Positions 1 to 10,797 of a stretch of 64,000 bases of DNA are shown here, one piece after another. The position numbers were made by a program, and so were the translations under genes. Numbering within the stretch: the stretch's first letter is position 1; each line of letters opens with the position of its first letter. Below the pieces are notes generated by a model. It worked only from the letters and a program-made list of their open reading frames with translations, was not told the origin of the DNA and did not search any database. This stretch comes from Brugia malayi (taxonomy: Eukaryota; Nematoda; Chromadorea; Rhabditida; Onchocercidae): positions 15,930,721 through 15,994,720 of the forward strand of contig NW_025062479.1 in the NCBI RefSeq assembly GCF_000002995.4. The letters are read 5' to 3'.

Positions 1-376
1 TTACATGAAGTTCTGGAATATTTTACAATCTCTTTAATTAATGGTGAGATAAATGATTCATTAATCGATGATAATTGTTCAAAGATTTCATGAAGCTCTA
101 TTTTTTTCTTTTAATATATGTATATATTTTTTCAACATTTCCAATGAGAGCATATTATTTTTTACTTCAAATTTTTGATTACAGAAGGGACATTATAACA
201 ATCCAGCAGTTATCAGGCGAACTTATCGAATAACCGGTCGTATTACTAATGGTGATATTGAAAATTTGCAGTCACCGATGATCATTCATCACTGTCAACA
301 TCGAACTGTTTTTGAACTTAATGAAGCTTCCAGATCTATGGAACGAGAACAATGGCATAGATACAAACGAGGTTAG
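1..376 (+). CDS. 3' end of an unrecognised gene entering from the left edge
   Basis: Positions 185-376, behind the acceptor TTACAG at 179-184, read 63 sense codons then TAG (374-376). The peptide starts KGHYNNPAVIRRTYRITG, contains NGDIENLQSPMIIHHCQHR and ends MEREQWHRYKRG. It is polar, His/Arg-rich and has no membrane span. At the very left edge, 1-43 is also open in frame 1 (LHEVLEYFTISLIN) and ends at a good GTGAGA donor, but in phase 1, whereas the 185 exon needs phase 0. Either a different donor is used or the two pieces are not directly joined. A possible donor GTTAGA at 372 would let the gene continue past the TAG. I do not recognise the family. Coding status is judged from frame length, residue mix and splice signals only. 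Confidence 0.45.
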
Positions 377-2469
377 ACGTTACTTAAGATTGAATAGCTG
401 ATATTTTTAATAGAAGAAAGTTGAAAATGCACAGTCAGTTATTAAAAGAACTTTGCACTTCAAAGTTTGTTCTAAAAATTGTTCATGAAGGACAAAGTAT
501 TACCGTATAATTGAAATGACTGGAAATTTGTAAATTTAATCAATTTCATGCTAATTCTTTTTTTTCTCATTACTTGAAATCTCAAAATTCCAAAACATTC
601 ATTTTAAAACTTACTTGCGGTAAGCCTATTATATTACTAATGATGCGTAATTTCTTTCTAAGTAAATTTCACTTCTAGAAGTGTTTGAATCACTACAATT
701 TGCCGTTCTCAGTGGTCAAGCAGTTGAAATGGATAAAATTATAATTAAGTGAAAGGAATACTATGTGTCTGAATCTGCTCTGAAAAATGATCGAAAATCA
801 TGACATTTGATTCGTTAAACCTTGTTGTGCATTCTTGTTTCATTTCTCGAGCTTCTTTTTCTAACTTTAAAGAGAAGATGGATCAAAGATTGTCATCCTA
901 ATGCACATATTAAATATGGCAGCAATAACAATAGTTATTGAATTGAGTGATATTTGTTCTGATAGTTTTTTAATAATATTACAAGCTTTGAATTATAGCA
1001 TAAATAACGGCTCTTCTGGAATATTTTTAATTTTAACCAAAGTGAATGAAATTACGAAAATGAAAAAAAAAAATTATGTTTGCTTTGTGATTTTAAAATA
1101 AGTTTTGAAGAGAAATATAGGAAAATGAATTTTCTCACTGAATGTTCACATTTTTATGCAACGTAATTGATGCTATGATTTCATTATATCAAAATATTTA
1201 ATTTATTTTTTGAGTTATAGCATGAATAACAGCTCATCTGGAATTTTTTTTAATTTTAACCGAAGTGAATGAAATTACGAGAATTTAAAAAAAAAGAATC
1301 ATACTTATTTATCTAAATGTTACGTATATGTTAATAGTAATAGTAAAAATTATACAACAGAAGAAGTTCTTTTAACAGATTTATTAAAAAAAAAAAAAAC
1401 TTCAAATTTTCATATTCTTTCATGCAATCGAATGATAATGATAAAGGTCAATTTAATTGACGAAAGAAACTAATTATTATTTAAATTCTGGCTTACAAGT
1501 TTTGTTGTACTGATTTATATTATCTGCGGATAATATTTGAAATGTTTTATGCTTCTCAGTCCATTTGGTAAACATACAAATGAATCATAACAAGAATTTA
1601 ACAGTCAATTCACTTCTATAATCTGACACTGTGAATTAATCATTATAACAAATTTTATGTGATGCAAGTAACTACTTCTGATTTAGCAGTAAATATCTCA
1701 AGTAATTGATGCGGAGTTATTGGTGGGGAAGATGAAATTTTAATTTCATAGAAAATAATGAAATTGAAATTATATTTTGAGATTGCAGGAAGTGCTTTAT
1801 TTAAATGCAATTTGATAAAGAAATTCTCCTGTTTAAGTGAATCTCTCTAGGTTTCTGTATAAAACAAATCAGTGCGAAGCATATTCAGTTACATCGTAAA
1901 ATTAATTAGATCATATTCAAGTTCCAAGTCAAATTGATGATGCCTATATCACATTTAGATTAAATAAGATAAATATAATGAATTTTTCTAGTGGATATTT
2001 GTAAAATTCCACAACATTCGGCTGTTGTTTCATTATCTTTTTAATATCAATGTAACCATTGGAATTAACCCAGTAATTGTTCGAATTGATTCATTTAACT
2101 AAAAAATGAATTTAAATTCATGGCATCAGATATAGCACCATTCTTCTCTTTTAAACGCAGTATCTGTTTTTCATAACTGCTCAACTTTATGACTCGTTCC
2201 ATCTCAAATTACATTAATTCTCGATGCAGAAAGGACGCAGAATCGTTGCAACATAATTCCAGTCAAAATTTTGTCAAAATTTCCATTTGCCTTGAGACTA
2301 TTAATTATTCTGCAGCATAGTTTTCCCTGTTAATGTTTATTTTCCCTTTTGGAGTGTTACTTTATTCGATTCAAAATAAATGCCTCAGTAATAACTATTA
2401 AATATTGGCCTCGTGGAATGAAATTTTTATGATGGGTGATATTTTGGTGTTATTTTCTTTCTAATCTAG
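377..2469. other. AT-rich non-coding stretch with an internal duplication
   Basis: No convincing exon on either strand. It contains a diverged direct duplication (990-1303, listed separately) and short poly-A/T runs. It could be an intron if 185-376 and 2470-2922 belong to one gene, but the splice phases I can see do not fit a direct join. Confidence 0.5.
990..1303. repeat. Imperfect direct repeat, two copies of about 90 bp
   Basis: Copy 1 (about 990-1078) and copy 2 (about 1212-1303) share the order AATTATAGCATAAATAAC-like start, CTC(T/A)TCTGGAAT, a T run, TTTTAACC(A/G)AAGTGAATG and AAATTACGA(A/G)AAT, then a poly-A run. The offset is about 222 bp and divergence is scattered substitutions plus homopolymer length. 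No terminal inverted repeats are seen, so this looks like a local duplication rather than a transposon. Confidence 0.7.
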
Positions 2470-2922
2470 AAAAGCAGTGACATCAACTCAGCAGATGGAA
2501 TGCAATTGTTAGATATTGTCCGTGGTACTTCTGGTACTTCTGGTACCATGGACAATATCTTCTGGTGAGGACAGCCGAGCAACGATTTTTGTTTCTGTGC
2601 AATTACGGGTAACCCTGATGAAAACTGGTTCTTTGTTTTGAATTGCCTTTTTTATGTTTCAAGATATCCTGGATTCTACAGCTATATATTTCTGGTGGCT
2701 TGATTTTACAAACATATTTGCAAGTTCTTCTAATCAATTCAATTTAGTTCTTAATGGGGCATGAATAGAAAGGCACACCGAAATGTTTAAATTGAAATGT
2801 TAACAAGAACAAAACTTCATTAGTTCATTTTTTTAAGCAACAAGTGCTAGTAAATCAATATTTTCGATTTCAGGTTAGCAATACTGATTATGTCTCATGC
2901 ATTGATTTTGCGAAGATTATAA
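2470..2922 (+). CDS. Two candidate 3'-terminal exons of an unrecognised gene with a hydrophobic C-terminal tail
   Basis: Exon 2470-2564 follows an AATCTAG acceptor and ends at a GTGAGG donor in phase 2. It reads KSSDINSADGMQLLDIV, then RGTSGTSGTMDNIFW. Exon 2874-2922 follows TTTCAG, takes up the phase correctly (TG|G = Trp) and reads LAILIMSHALILRRL followed by TAA. Together they give a Ser/Gly-rich stretch followed by a short hydrophobic tail, the layout of a GPI-anchor signal or tail anchor. The upstream exon is not identified; the 185-376 exon does not match in phase. The DNA of the first exon also contains a near-perfect inverted repeat (2512-2559). No family recognised; the call rests on matching phases and signals over a short length. 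Confidence 0.35.
2512..2559. repeat. 17-bp inverted repeat with a 14-nt loop
   Basis: The arm GATATTGTCCGTGGTAC (2512-2528) is complementary to GTACCATGGACAATATC (2543-2559), with one G-T type mismatch. The loop TTCTGGTACTTCTG itself repeats part of the arm. It lies inside the candidate exon 2470-2564, where it encodes DIVRGTSGTSGTMDNI. Confidence 0.8.
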
Positions 2923-3427
2923 AATGTACAAAAACATCAGAGTAAACTTTCGCCTTAATCTAATTGTTTGTATCCATTTCACTACATAATAACAGATTAG
3001 AGCAATTTTTAATGTTAATTTGTTTATTTAGAAATTATGACCATTTCATTTCAATTAATCATCGAAACAAACAAGTAGTTTCCGACGTTTGACACACCCT
3101 CAAAGAATTTTGCTGCCTTTTTCAGTATGTGCTTATACTTACGTCGGAATATGTGTCCCATGCAAAATTTTCTTCTCCTTATTTTAATTTGCGCTTTTCC
3201 GTCGAATCTTTGGGTAAGCAATGAATGATTTTTCATGGTTAAATTTAACGTACGTTAAATTTAACAACACGAACAAAATACAGTGAATGATTATCGAACC
3301 ATTATTAGTTGTAAAAGCATTCCAATCTCGTGTTGCCAAATTGTATTTTAATCTAGTCTCTTAGGTTAATCCATTTAGGAATCTAGAAACTAAACCTCAT
3401 CAAAACATATTAGTATAAATTTTTCAG

Positions 3428-3805
3428 GGGGAGAATATCACGCAAGGTTCAAGTGAAGGTCACGTTGGAAATATGACAGGTACAGTGCTACATGATAGCC
3501 AGTTGTCACCGCTTGATGCAGTATTACGTGCTAATAAAGTGAATTTAATTGCTCTTGAAACATTCGGAGAATTAAATCAGTTTTGGGGTAATGTAATTCG
3601 ACTGTTGCTACCAGTATCTGAACAAATTGAACATGGATTATTATCATTCATACGTAAAATTTTCCCTCAAATATTTGGTGATTTGAATCCCTCGGATATC
3701 GCAATAGATAGAGTGACTCGCCCACCAGACCAATCAAATTTGTTGATTAAAGAATTGATTGATGCTTTCATGTTGAGTTTAGCCAAAGCAAATTTTACAC
3801 TTTGA
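3428..3805 (+). CDS. Unrecognised protein, terminal exon or trans-spliced single-exon gene (110-125 aa)
   Basis: After a TTTTTCAG acceptor at 3420-3427 the frame is open for 125 codons to TGA at 3803-3805; the first ATG is at 3473 (110 aa). The protein is rich in Leu/Ile helices, for example NKVNLIALETFGELNQFWGN then VIRLLLPVSEQIEHGLL, and ends DAFMLSLAKANFTL. No signal peptide or long membrane segment is visible. The 45 nt between acceptor and ATG could be 5' UTR of a trans-spliced mRNA, or coding if an upstream phase-0 exon exists. AATAAA-like signals follow at about 4039. It could be the final exon of the gene represented at 185-376 or 2470-2922, though their phases do not match directly. 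Family not recognised. Confidence 0.55.
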   Translation, partial: GENITQGSSEGHVGNMTGTVLHDSQLSPLDAVLRANKVNLIALETFGELNQFWGNVIRLLLPVSEQIEHGLLSFIRKIFPQIFGDLNPSDIAIDRVTRPPDQSNLLIKELIDAFMLSLAKANFTL

Positions 3806-5402
3806 TTCAGTGCACCGCTTGACCAACTTCTTTTCAGTTAATTTTCCTAAATTAAAGTGACCATGCTTTATTAGTTCCGCCATTTTTACACATTCATAAA
3901 ATTTATTTGAAATTAGAATTGCAACTTTAATTAGGTGTTTTCTTTCTCCAGTGTCATAGTAATTAATTAGATAAAGTTGACTAAATATTGTTAGTTAAAC
4001 TATTTATCCTTCTAATTTTATGTATTGAAAAGTATTGAAATAAATATTTACGAATATACTGTTATTTCAAATCCAGCACTGCTTGAAAAATACATATTTT
4101 GACCAATTCAAATCCAGCACCGTCTGAAAAATATATATTTCAATCAGCTCAATCTGAGAAATGGAAAGTACTGTAGAGCAAGAATGTTTTATTATTTCAT
4201 GCTAAAAACAAGCACTGTTGAAGTTTTATTTAGAAGTATTTTTAAAAAACGACAAATTTGTCTATTCTAAAAATTATCAAAGCTTTCCGAATAAATGCTT
4301 CCTAATAATATGTGAAAGATAAGTTTCAATTTTATCATTATTTATTTCAAAAAAAACATTTCTCATATGCGCAAATTCAAATTTGTATTGATGAGAATGA
4401 AAAGCGCAATTTTTTGAATTGAGAAGAGAGAAGGTCACAAATATGGAATAACGGTGGAAGTAATAATTAGTTGTATTCTTTGGTGTTGTCTGCTGGATGC
4501 TATTCGTCTTTTATGGCCATTATTGTCTTACTAATTTATTGATTGATCTTTAAAGAATTTCTTTTATTGACAAAAATTTCTTTGGGGAGAGAGGTCTCTA
4601 AGTGTTCTGGGTTTCGTTTTAATTGGATGTTTTTTTTTTTTTTTTTTCTTTGCATTTTTTGTTTTTAAATTGGTTGATTTTCTATTTAATGTAAAGGCAG
4701 AGGGATGGCTTTTGAGATATAAGACTTAAGACTTTGAAAGTTTTGGGATATAATATATAATCTTTAATTGATTTCTAAATGGAGTTACAGTGAAAGTTAT
4801 CGTAACTAAATATTGTGTTATGAATGAATGTGACAATTATAAGTTTATATTCAAATGTGGTAGTTACTGCTTTATGTATTTTGTAAAAAAAAAAAGTATA
4901 TGGATTGAACTATATAAAGCACGAAGATATATCGTCGCCTTCTTGGATAAGGTGGAGAGGAATCAAAGTGATTGTAAAAAGTAAAATATTTGTAAAGTCA
5001 ATCTCATTCATACCTTCCAAGTCAATGAATTTTTCTTTCAGACAAGGAGGCTTCCAGTGACTTTGGCGCCTCGAATAGTTTTGGTAAAAATCAATAAAAA
5101 TTACAACTGCTGTGTAAAACAACTCATTCTATTTTTACCTGTTTGAAAAATGAGATTTCCTGCCTCAACCTTCGTTGAGTTACATTAGCCTTCTGAAGCC
5201 TTTTTTCCTACAATTGTATTCAATATAAATTAAATAATTATTGGAGTTAAAAAACGTTTGCAGCTAAAAATTCCGTCAAATTTGATAAAAAAAAATTATT
5301 GATGTGTTAATAAATCTTCGAAATGCCAAGAAATCAAAACTTTTTTTTGGTATTTTGGTAGGAAAATTATAATAACTTAGCTACTGTGAAATTAAAACAT
5401 AC
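3806..5402. other. Non-coding stretch
   Basis: It contains a two-copy tandem repeat (4066-4147) and a long poly-T run near 4629-4647. A minus-strand open frame at 4910-5122 could be a further exon of the receptor fragment next door, but I see no family signal in it. Confidence 0.4.
4066..4147. repeat. Tandem duplication, 41-bp period, two copies
   Basis: Copies start with TTCAAATCCAGCAC at 4066 and 4107 and continue TGAAAAATA(C/T)ATATTT; a few substitutions separate them. A weak third partial copy may follow. Confidence 0.7.
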
Positions 5403-5944
5403 TTTGAAATAAGTGATGATGCGATAAAAAGCAATGGCATCGATAATAACAGTGATAACGATGACACCATCGGACAGGAACATAGCAATATAAGCGAAGA
5501 AAGGATGATTACATGGTCCATAAAGGTTTGACCATGAATGAATATAAGCTTCGACATAAAGCAGGCATTCGACTATGAGTTAAAATTTTCGAATTTAGAT
5601 AAAGAGATGAAGAAGGAAGATAATCTAAGTGTTGCTGTATCTTATTTTAAAATGATGAAAGCGAATACCGTTGTAATAAAGCAGAGTGATTAGCATACTA
5701 AATGACCATAGAGATATGACTGTTATCCAAGCATTTTTGGGATTAAAAATACGATGATATTTCATCGGATATGAAATTGCCCAAAGTCGATTGATTGCCA
5801 AAACGAAATGCATCCAAATGGCCGCATACAGTGTTGAATTGGAAATGGGAGATGCTATTCGAATGAAAATGTGCCATGGAAATGATGTGAATCCCAAGTT
5901 TCTGATAAATTTCATATAGTTTTTGATGCAAGAATAAATAAGGA
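5403..5944 (-). CDS. Partial 7TM chemoreceptor, serpentine class X (srx)-like
   Basis: Two minus-strand exons, 5944-5669 and 5572-5403, join in matching phase (G|TC). Exon 1 carries a TM3-like segment (NSTLYAAIWMHFVLAINRL), then the DRY-position motif NRLWAISYPMKYHRIF, then a TM4-like AWITVISLWSFSMLITLLYY. Exon 2 carries an extracellular loop with Cys (NLYGPCNHPFF) and a TM5-like YIAMFLSDGVIVITVIID followed by AFYRIITYFK. This is the order and style of the nematode srx family, G-protein coupled chemosensory receptors of sensory neurons. TM1-2 and TM6-7 are not recognisable nearby, so the gene is either split by exons I could not find or degraded. Class assignment is by motif memory and is moderate; that it is a nematode 7TM receptor is more secure. 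Confidence 0.55.
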
Positions 5945-6490
5945 CTAAGAAGAAGCGAAAGATAGGAGAAGGAAGAATGAATTATACTAAGTTTAAAAAA
6001 TGTATTGAATCAATTTTCAACAAACTATTAAATCTTATCAAGATATCAGTAATTATTTATCAATGATGATTAAGGAATATCCAGTAAGAACTGAATGAAC
6101 TTTATTTGCAAAACAGTTGAATAACAACGATAAAGTTTTCCGTTGCTTATAACTTAAATAAATCTTTAAAAAGAAAGCAAAGTAACAATAAGTATATAAA
6201 CTATGATGCCAATAAGAGAAAAAAACGAAAGAAATAAGTGAAACGAAGTGGTTATTTGTACTCTTTTATTTTTCTAAAATAAAAAATATATCCGAAAATT
6301 CGGAATCTTTCGTTATCGATAGCTAACGTCTTTATGTTTGAATCAAAACAGTTTATAATGAGTGCAGCTTTTGTTAAAGAGTATACCGATATTTCTAATC
6401 AATTGTTTCAGCTTTCTGGAATTACTTATCGACATACATACGAAAAAGATTACTAATTTAAGCTGAATAGTGAATAATCGTAAAAAAGTC

Positions 6491-6522
<32 letters not shown>

Positions 6523-9273
6523 TTTTATATTCATTCGAAAGAAAACTTTCACAGGTACTGGAAAAAAAATTCAGGGTGAGGACCAGAAAACTTTCAAATC
6601 TTCGGTTGATGTATCTTGTCTGCCATGTGATCAACGTGCTTTACAATACTGCCAGTCATTTGCGAGGATTATTGAAAATTAATAAATGCATTCATAAAAT
6701 ATAAACGAAGAAGCTTAACAATAAGTTATAATATGATACAAAAATTGTGTTCGCAGTTTATTTCAGAAAAATTAGTTTCCTAGTTTTTTTAAAAAATTGT
6801 GAATGTAGGAAAAATGAATATTCTCTTGCTATGTAATATTTCAAAAAAATTATTTCTTTTATACAACAGAAAAGATTTCGTCCCTTTTCAATATAATTAA
6901 CTACAGACATTATTCGTTTGTTAGTTGCTTTTTTTCCTTGTTATGCTTATTTGAAGATATTTTTCGTAATTTTTTTTTTCTTATTTTGAAGTATTTTTTG
7001 TATTTTTTTTTTTTTTGAATTACATGAATTTTGTTAAATTTTGAAGTGAATAAATGAATGCAATTCATTTATAAGTGTTTTTTTTTTTTTTTTATCATTG
7101 TATTTTTTTTCTGATTTTATGTATTGTTAATAAGAAGGAAAATTTTTGTATAACAATCATAAGGATATAGGAAAAGCATTGCCGAACAACATGAAATGAC
7201 AACTGATGAATATTTCCGCATTATCAGCTGATCTTAGTGGCATATTTTTACAATTTTGAAAGATAATAGACAATCGTTTGCATATCATTAATCGATCGGA
7301 AATATGCATTGTTTGAGATTTTAATAACGATACAGCTTGTTAATTTACAACTAATGGACATTTGCGCAATTTAAGGATTTTTAAGTGGGCATTGATATGC
7401 ATCCCTGCTAATAAAATATTAGCGTGTCGTTAATTGATTGAAAATAAGCAGTTCAGAAATATTCATTAATGATGGAAATTTTCGCATTATTAGCTGATCA
7501 TTCTTACTGCTTTCAAATAATGACAGAGTGGTATTTTGCACATTATTGATTGGGCAAAATTGCACATTCTGCAAGTTAAAGTTTTTTTTTTTTTTTTGTT
7601 ACAAAAAATTGGAAGTTGATCATTATGATATATGCTACTTTAAAGTAAGAAATGTTTTCAAAACGTAAAACAATTTTTGGAACACTAATTTATGTCATCT
7701 TTTTTCATTAGCATTTTTTGATTACTGAATAAATTTTTTTTTTCAGCATTTTTTATTTCCACATTAGCAATTATGTATTATTTTTGCTGTTATCCTTTTA
7801 TCCTGCATTATTTTCCATTTTTTTCTGGGAAAATAAAGTGAAAATAATTTTATACATAATGGTATAACAAACGAATTTTATGTTGACTCACCTATTTTTA
7901 ATCAAATTCACCATTTCGTATGTTGGTCATTATCTTTTTTCATGCCCACGGTATCATCATCAATACATTTTTAATATGTTATCCATTTACAATAGTTTGA
8001 CAGTTGTTAGGCTTTTAGAAACTTTAAATATTTGAATTTAGTTTCCATTGAGTACTATCTTTTCGTATCAAGTTCAGTTAGCTACATCTAATAAATTGAC
8101 GATCAGAACTTCCAGATTTCTTTTGCTAAACTGACTCTGTAAAATTATTAAATCATAAAATTAATGTGTAACTGAATTCAACCCGCATTTTGACTCATCA
8201 AAAAATTGGAAAAATGAAGTTTCTGGCTTTTCAACAGGCTCTTTAATTTTTTGCACCTAGAACAAGTTCACGCTAGCAAGCCAGAAATTAAAATTAAAAT
8301 TTTCAGTTAGACTTTCAATCAAATTTTATTTGTTATAAAAATGAATCTTTCCTTTTTTCTTCCTTAAATCTTTGATAATTATCTCATTAATTCAAACCTG
8401 AACTTTAATATTTTATTGTATCTTTTTATCAAAATTCCATTTTGAGTTACCGAGCGATGTTATTCAGATGAAATTATTTCAATCTAACTTAGGCTTTAAA
8501 ATCTGCTAAATTCAACAAGGATAGCTAATTTATGAATTCAAAAAAATAAATACGATGGAATCAGCAAGAATCTTGCCTTCGGAATAATAGACATCGATAT
8601 TGCTCCATTCAATTGATGCGAGTAAATGATGCAAGCAATTACATTTGACATTACGAAGCTTACAATCTTACAAGTAAGAATACTACGTTAAAGTAATATT
8701 TTACAATTTAACAGAGATATTTGAACATCACACATGAAATTCTTTTACAATTAGGTTTTTACAAATAGCTGCATAAATTTGCATAAATTACCATGAATTT
8801 ACATAAATTGTTGATAAGCACTTTGAGTTGTGTTGCATTTCAACTTTTTTTTTTAGCCTACAGTGCTTAAGATAGTTGTACATAAATAAAATAAAATTCA
8901 CATAACAGTGTTAGAAATTTCATTTAATCAATAATATGAACAAATATTTGACCACTTTTATTATCTGCTAAGATCGTAATGATATTTGATCCAGTTTATA
9001 ACCACTAATAGCAGAAAAAAAGTCCATCTTATAATATTATGATATTGGTTGATATAATTTTACACTGTAAATATTTTAGAAATGAAATGAAATAATACTC
9101 TTTTTATTTAGATATGAAAATATCAATTTATTAAAGTTTTTTTTTTTGTTATAAGCAATAAATATTTTTTCAGCCAAATAATATTTAGAGTAAATAATTT
9201 AAAATTTATAATACATAACATTTCACACTTGATGAAAAGAAAGAATTCATAAAATGAATGAAAAATATATCTG
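5945..9273. other. Non-coding stretch with homopolymer runs
   Basis: Very AT-rich; poly-T runs of about 30 nt near 6490-6521 and shorter runs at 7001-7014 and 7079-7094. A diverged direct repeat joins about 7180-7216 (TTCCGCATTATCAGCTGATC) and 7467-7503 (TTCGCATTATTAGCTGATC). A 36-codon open segment at 6575-6682 is discussed under rejected items. Confidence 0.5.
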
Positions 9274-10797
9274 TCACACAGCAGTGGGTTTCATTGTTGA
9301 ACTACCACCATTCACAAATGGTGTGAATTCTTCTTCGGCGTTTCTTTGAACCATTCGTCTTTTAATGTATTTGTAACCGGCTTGTAAGATAGATCCTTCC
9401 AATATTAATACTATCCAACATATTGTCGTTGTTATAGTTTGCAATCCTAAGTATGTTGATGGCGATAGCCTTTCTGTAACATATAAATTAAACTATAGAA
9501 AATCTTATTAAATTATTACCAAATTGCATGCATATTCATGGTCATTGTCTCTTATTCAGAAGATCAATTGATAACTGATAATTTCATTTTGTACATTGCT
9601 GATTAAGCAATCAATTAAACAAATCAATTCAAGTAATCATTATTAAGTGATTTAAAATTTTTGTGATTTAGGGATATTTTTCAAAAAAAAAAATATTTAT
9701 ATATTTGAAAGTACTACTAATTGGACTTTCGAGATGAATAAGTGAAAATAGTAACAATGCAAATGCAATCCATGTTAAGATCGTTACGGTACCAACTATC
9801 AACATCATTATAATCTGAAATTTTTTTCTGATCTGAAATTGCTAATACTAATTTGATTATGATTAGCAGCTTCGACATAGTAGAATGATTTGTTCTCAAT
9901 TACAATAAGCTAGCTTAGATTATCTGTATTCAAATGAATATGATGATAAATGCTTATCAAACTGCTTTCAAACTTCTAATTATTAGCAACGACTTGTACA
10001 GATTTTGCATATAGCTATGCTTAGAAGTGACACTTACTTGCTAATATTGTAATTGTTTTAAAATTTCAAAATATCGACGCTTTTGTATGTACAGTTACAC
10101 TTCTTTTTTATCCCTAAATTTCCATCACATTTCGCATATTGTTTGCATAAATTTCAACAACAATAATATGCAATGAGCATACTCTAGCAACTAGCATCGG
10201 TATCATTAGCCTATCCGATTCGTTTATAATACCAATGTAAAATAATGTAGGTAAGAGGGTTAGCATCAATTGAGCAACACCAAATGGTATGAAAACCATT
10301 TCTAATGTTGCTAATTTGACGAAAAATCCACAAATAAGCAAATGAAGAAGAATGTCACCGATAACAAACAATTTGCAACAAATCTGCAATAAATATAACA
10401 AAATTTTTCAAATATTATACAGTAGTAACTATTAATTATATTTGCATTAGCAAATTGTAATAAATTATGTTTCGCAATATGCGCTAACTAATTGCAATCT
10501 CTTATAATACATGCAAAAATTAGAATTAGTATGCTAAATTAATTTTGCGATAATGACGTCAACATAAATCTATGTTACAAATGCAACATTTCTATTTAGT
10601 CACTTAGGTTTAGTTGCTTAGCTGACTGATAGTTGCTACTGAATTTCATTCCGATAGCAATAGGTGTATTTTAAGGAATACAACAAATATGTCTGTATAG
10701 AAAAATTTTTTAAGTTAACTTTAGTAATATTAATTTAAGAACTTACCTGTAATGGCACTAATCGAAAACAATATCGTGGTTCATATTCATACTCCAT
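9274..10797 (-). CDS. Four-transmembrane protein, nematode type, unrecognised family (200 aa)
   Basis: A complete four-exon gene: 10797-10747, 10383-10129, 9814-9718, 9473-9274 (TGA at 9276-9274). All phases close and the total is 603 nt. The start is chosen because exon 1 (MEYEYEPRYCFRLVPLQ) ends at a perfect GTAAGT donor and a trans-splice-like ATTACAG lies 51 nt upstream, with stops between. TM1 is about residues 22-42 (LFVIGDILLHLLICGFFV), TM2 about 47-70 (MVFIPFGVAQLMLTLLPTLFY), TM3 about 103-127 (IIMMLIVGTVTILTWIAFAL) and TM4 about 145-160 (ITTTICWIVLILEGS). The C-terminus is polar (KRRMVQRNAEEEF...). The Tyr/Cys-rich N-terminus and four spans recall small endolysosomal tetraspan proteins (LAPTM4-like), but I cannot assign it. 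The short third exon and its donor GTAGTA are the least certain part. Confidence 0.75.

Noticed and set aside
2512..2559. Pre-miRNA interpretation of the inverted repeat
   Set aside because: The stem is only 17-18 bp, shorter than usual for a precursor, and it lies in a likely coding exon.
6575..6682. Plus-strand segment after TTCAG reading GEDQKTFKSSVDVSCLPCDQ to a TAA
   Set aside because: A second frame over the same bases is also open, no upstream exon matches, and no family is recognised.
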